From positions 62,001-126,000 of the forward strand of contig NZ_JARBTM010000007.1 in the NCBI RefSeq assembly GCF_029240175.1: DNA of 64,000 bases, read 5' to 3'. Origin of the DNA: Anaerosolibacter sp. Lineage in GTDB: Bacteria > Bacillota > Clostridia > Peptostreptococcales > Thermotaleaceae. The notes under the pieces are model-generated. The model made no database searches, was not told where the DNA came from, and was given only the letters and a program-made list of their open reading frames with translations. Both the position numbers and the translations under genes were made by a program. This document shows positions 62,969-64,000 of the stretch, one piece after another. Within the stretch, counting starts at the first letter, position 1, and each line of letters opens with the position of its first letter.

Positions 62969-64000
62969 GAATATCAAATCTTTTCAACTTATGCTGAAGG
63001 GTTTGTCTCTTAATACCTAATTTTTCAGACGCTTTGCTGATGTTGTTATTACAGTCTTTTAGTGCTCTCAAGATAAAATCTTTCTCTATTTTTTCAAGAG
63101 TCTTTGTTAAATCCTGGGAAGGGAGAGAATCTTGTTTTTGATAATGTGCAAATATTTTTGCATTCGTTTGTGGAGGGAAATGCTCTTTTTCCAAAATTTC
63201 TTCTTTTTCAATAATATTCATTGCACCTTCGATGGTATTTTCTAATTCCCGTACATTCCCTGGCCATCGATATTCTTGAAATGCTTCCAAAACCAAAGGG
63301 TCTATATTTTGAACATTCTTCAATAATTTCCTATTGTATTTTTTTATAAACCACCTAACCAATAACTCAATATCATCTTTCCGCTCTCTTAATGGTGGGA
63401 GAATGATAGGAATTACATTTAGCCTATAAAATAAATCTTTTCTAAGGTTTCCTTTATCAATGGCTTCATATGGGTCTTGGTTGGTACTTGCAATGATTCT
63501 GACATCGATTGGAATATCTTTTATACCTCCTACCCTTCGCACATATCCTTCTTGTAATACCCTTAGCAGTTTAGATTGCAGCTGTAACCCCATGGAATTC
63601 ATTTCATCTAGAAAAATAGTTCCACCATTGGCTTGCTCAAAAAGACCTGGGCGATCAATAGCACCTGTAAATCCACCTTTTGAGGTCCCAAATAAAATTC
63701 CTTCCAAGAGAGACTCGGGAAGTGCTGCACAATTTTGAGGTATAAAGGGTTTGCCAGCCCGATGGCTTCCATAATGAATACTTTGGGCCACTAACTCTTT
63801 GCCAGTACCTGTTTCTCCATAGATTAAAACACTTGAAGATGACAGAGCAGCTTTTTTTGCATACAAAACAGCCTTCACAAATTCGGTACTATTACCAATC
63901 ATGCTTTCAAAGGTAAATTTTCTAATCTTGTTTCCCTCTTGCTTGTCAGGCTTGGACAGCTTGAGTTGAAGTGTCATGATCTGTTCTGATAGCTGCTTGA
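62961..64000 (-). CDS. Sigma-54-dependent transcriptional activator (5' part beyond window)
   Basis: The visible part has an AAA+ central domain: GETGTGKELVAQSIHYGS (Walker A), a GGFTGA loop (usual GAFTGA, first Ala replaced by Gly), GGTIFLDEMNSM (Walker B) and LYRLNVIPI. A C-terminal Fis-type helix-turn-helix (NNISKASEKLGIKRQTLQHKLKRF) follows. The frame stays open to the window edge with KQLSEQI before the ATG at 63977, so the real start and the sensory (probably PAS) domain lie outside. It should activate the -24/-12 promoter of the ord operon, perhaps in response to ornithine. Confidence 0.93.
   Translation of the reverse strand, partial: KQLSEQIMTLQLKLSKPDKQEGNKIRKFTFESMIGNSTEFVKAVLYAKKAALSSSSVLIYGETGTGKELVAQSIHYGSHRAGKPFIPQNCAALPESLLEGILFGTSKGGFTGAIDRPGLFEQANGGTIFLDEMNSMGLQLQSKLLRVLQEGYVRRVGGIKDIPIDVRIIASTNQDPYEAIDKGNLRKDLFYRLNVIPIILPPLRERKDDIELLVRWFIKKYNRKLLKNVQNIDPLVLEAFQEYRWPGNVRELENTIEGAMNIIEKEEILEKEHFPPQTNAKIFAHYQKQDSLPSQDLTKTLEKIEKDFILRALKDCNNNISKASEKLGIKRQTLQHKLKRFDIQP

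Overview
This looks like the chromosome of a low-GC, endospore-forming anaerobic Clostridia member, close in style to Alkaliphilus and relatives. The genus is inferred from gene order and content, not from a search. The evidence is sporulation sigma factor K, an alaS-ireB-ruvX-fur-rnj-mltG-trmR-trhP-udk-PBP-sigK backbone, an isc/mnmA cluster, and a Stickland-type ornithine fermentation operon. Most genes lie on the minus strand. I see no tRNA, rRNA or CRISPR array.

Layout: 1-1.94 kb holds an IS1182-like insertion sequence. It sits in the 3' end of an O-antigen-ligase/Wzy_C-type gene (1.9-3.2 kb) and supplies that protein's last residues. 3.4-8.0 kb is a type IV pilus operon (pilB, pilT, pilC, pilin). 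Its leader (8.09-8.18 kb) matches a c-di-GMP-II riboswitch whose P1 stem overlaps an intrinsic terminator. 8.5-19 kb contains yqeG, then a sigK gene split in two by a compact skin-type element of about 7.0 kb (9534-16551). The two halves share a 13-bp core, and joining there recreates a 245-codon pro-SigK. The element carries its own serine recombinase, a CAAX-type protease, an SLH protein, a CapA-like lipoprotein, a metallophosphoesterase and a 50-aa ORF. 17-39 kb is housekeeping: PBP, udk, a tRNA wobble-uridine pair (trhP/trmR), mltG, rnjA, fur, sfsA, ruvX, ireB, alaS with a T-box, an AI-2E permease, mnmA and an iscR-nifS-nifU set.

39-54 kb is an accessory region that I interpret as a mother-cell, spore-surface glycosylation locus. 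It has a CotS-like kinase and a second, degenerate kinase, and four copies of one DxD glycosyltransferase domain in three genes. It also has a nucleotidyltransferase, a GT4 enzyme, an SDR sugar-nucleotide enzyme paired with a UDP-glucose-type dehydrogenase, a Cys/Pro-rich protein, and two related proteins of propeller-plus-coiled-coil type. Three intergenic sites here fit the SigK consensus AC-N17-CATANNNT(A/G), tying the region to the split sigK gene in the same window.

54.7-62.7 kb is the ornithine degradation operon (ord-ortA-ortB-oraS-oraE-glmL-like-orr). It is preceded by a -24/-12 (sigma-54) promoter and by the gene for a sigma-54 activator that runs off the right edge.

Other items the ORF track cannot show are two microproteins, a structured dispersed repeat with a compensatory base-pair change between its two copies, several unusually long perfect palindromes at gene ends, and many corrected start codons (ribosome-binding sites often favour a start downstream of the longest ORF, including TTG/GTG starts).
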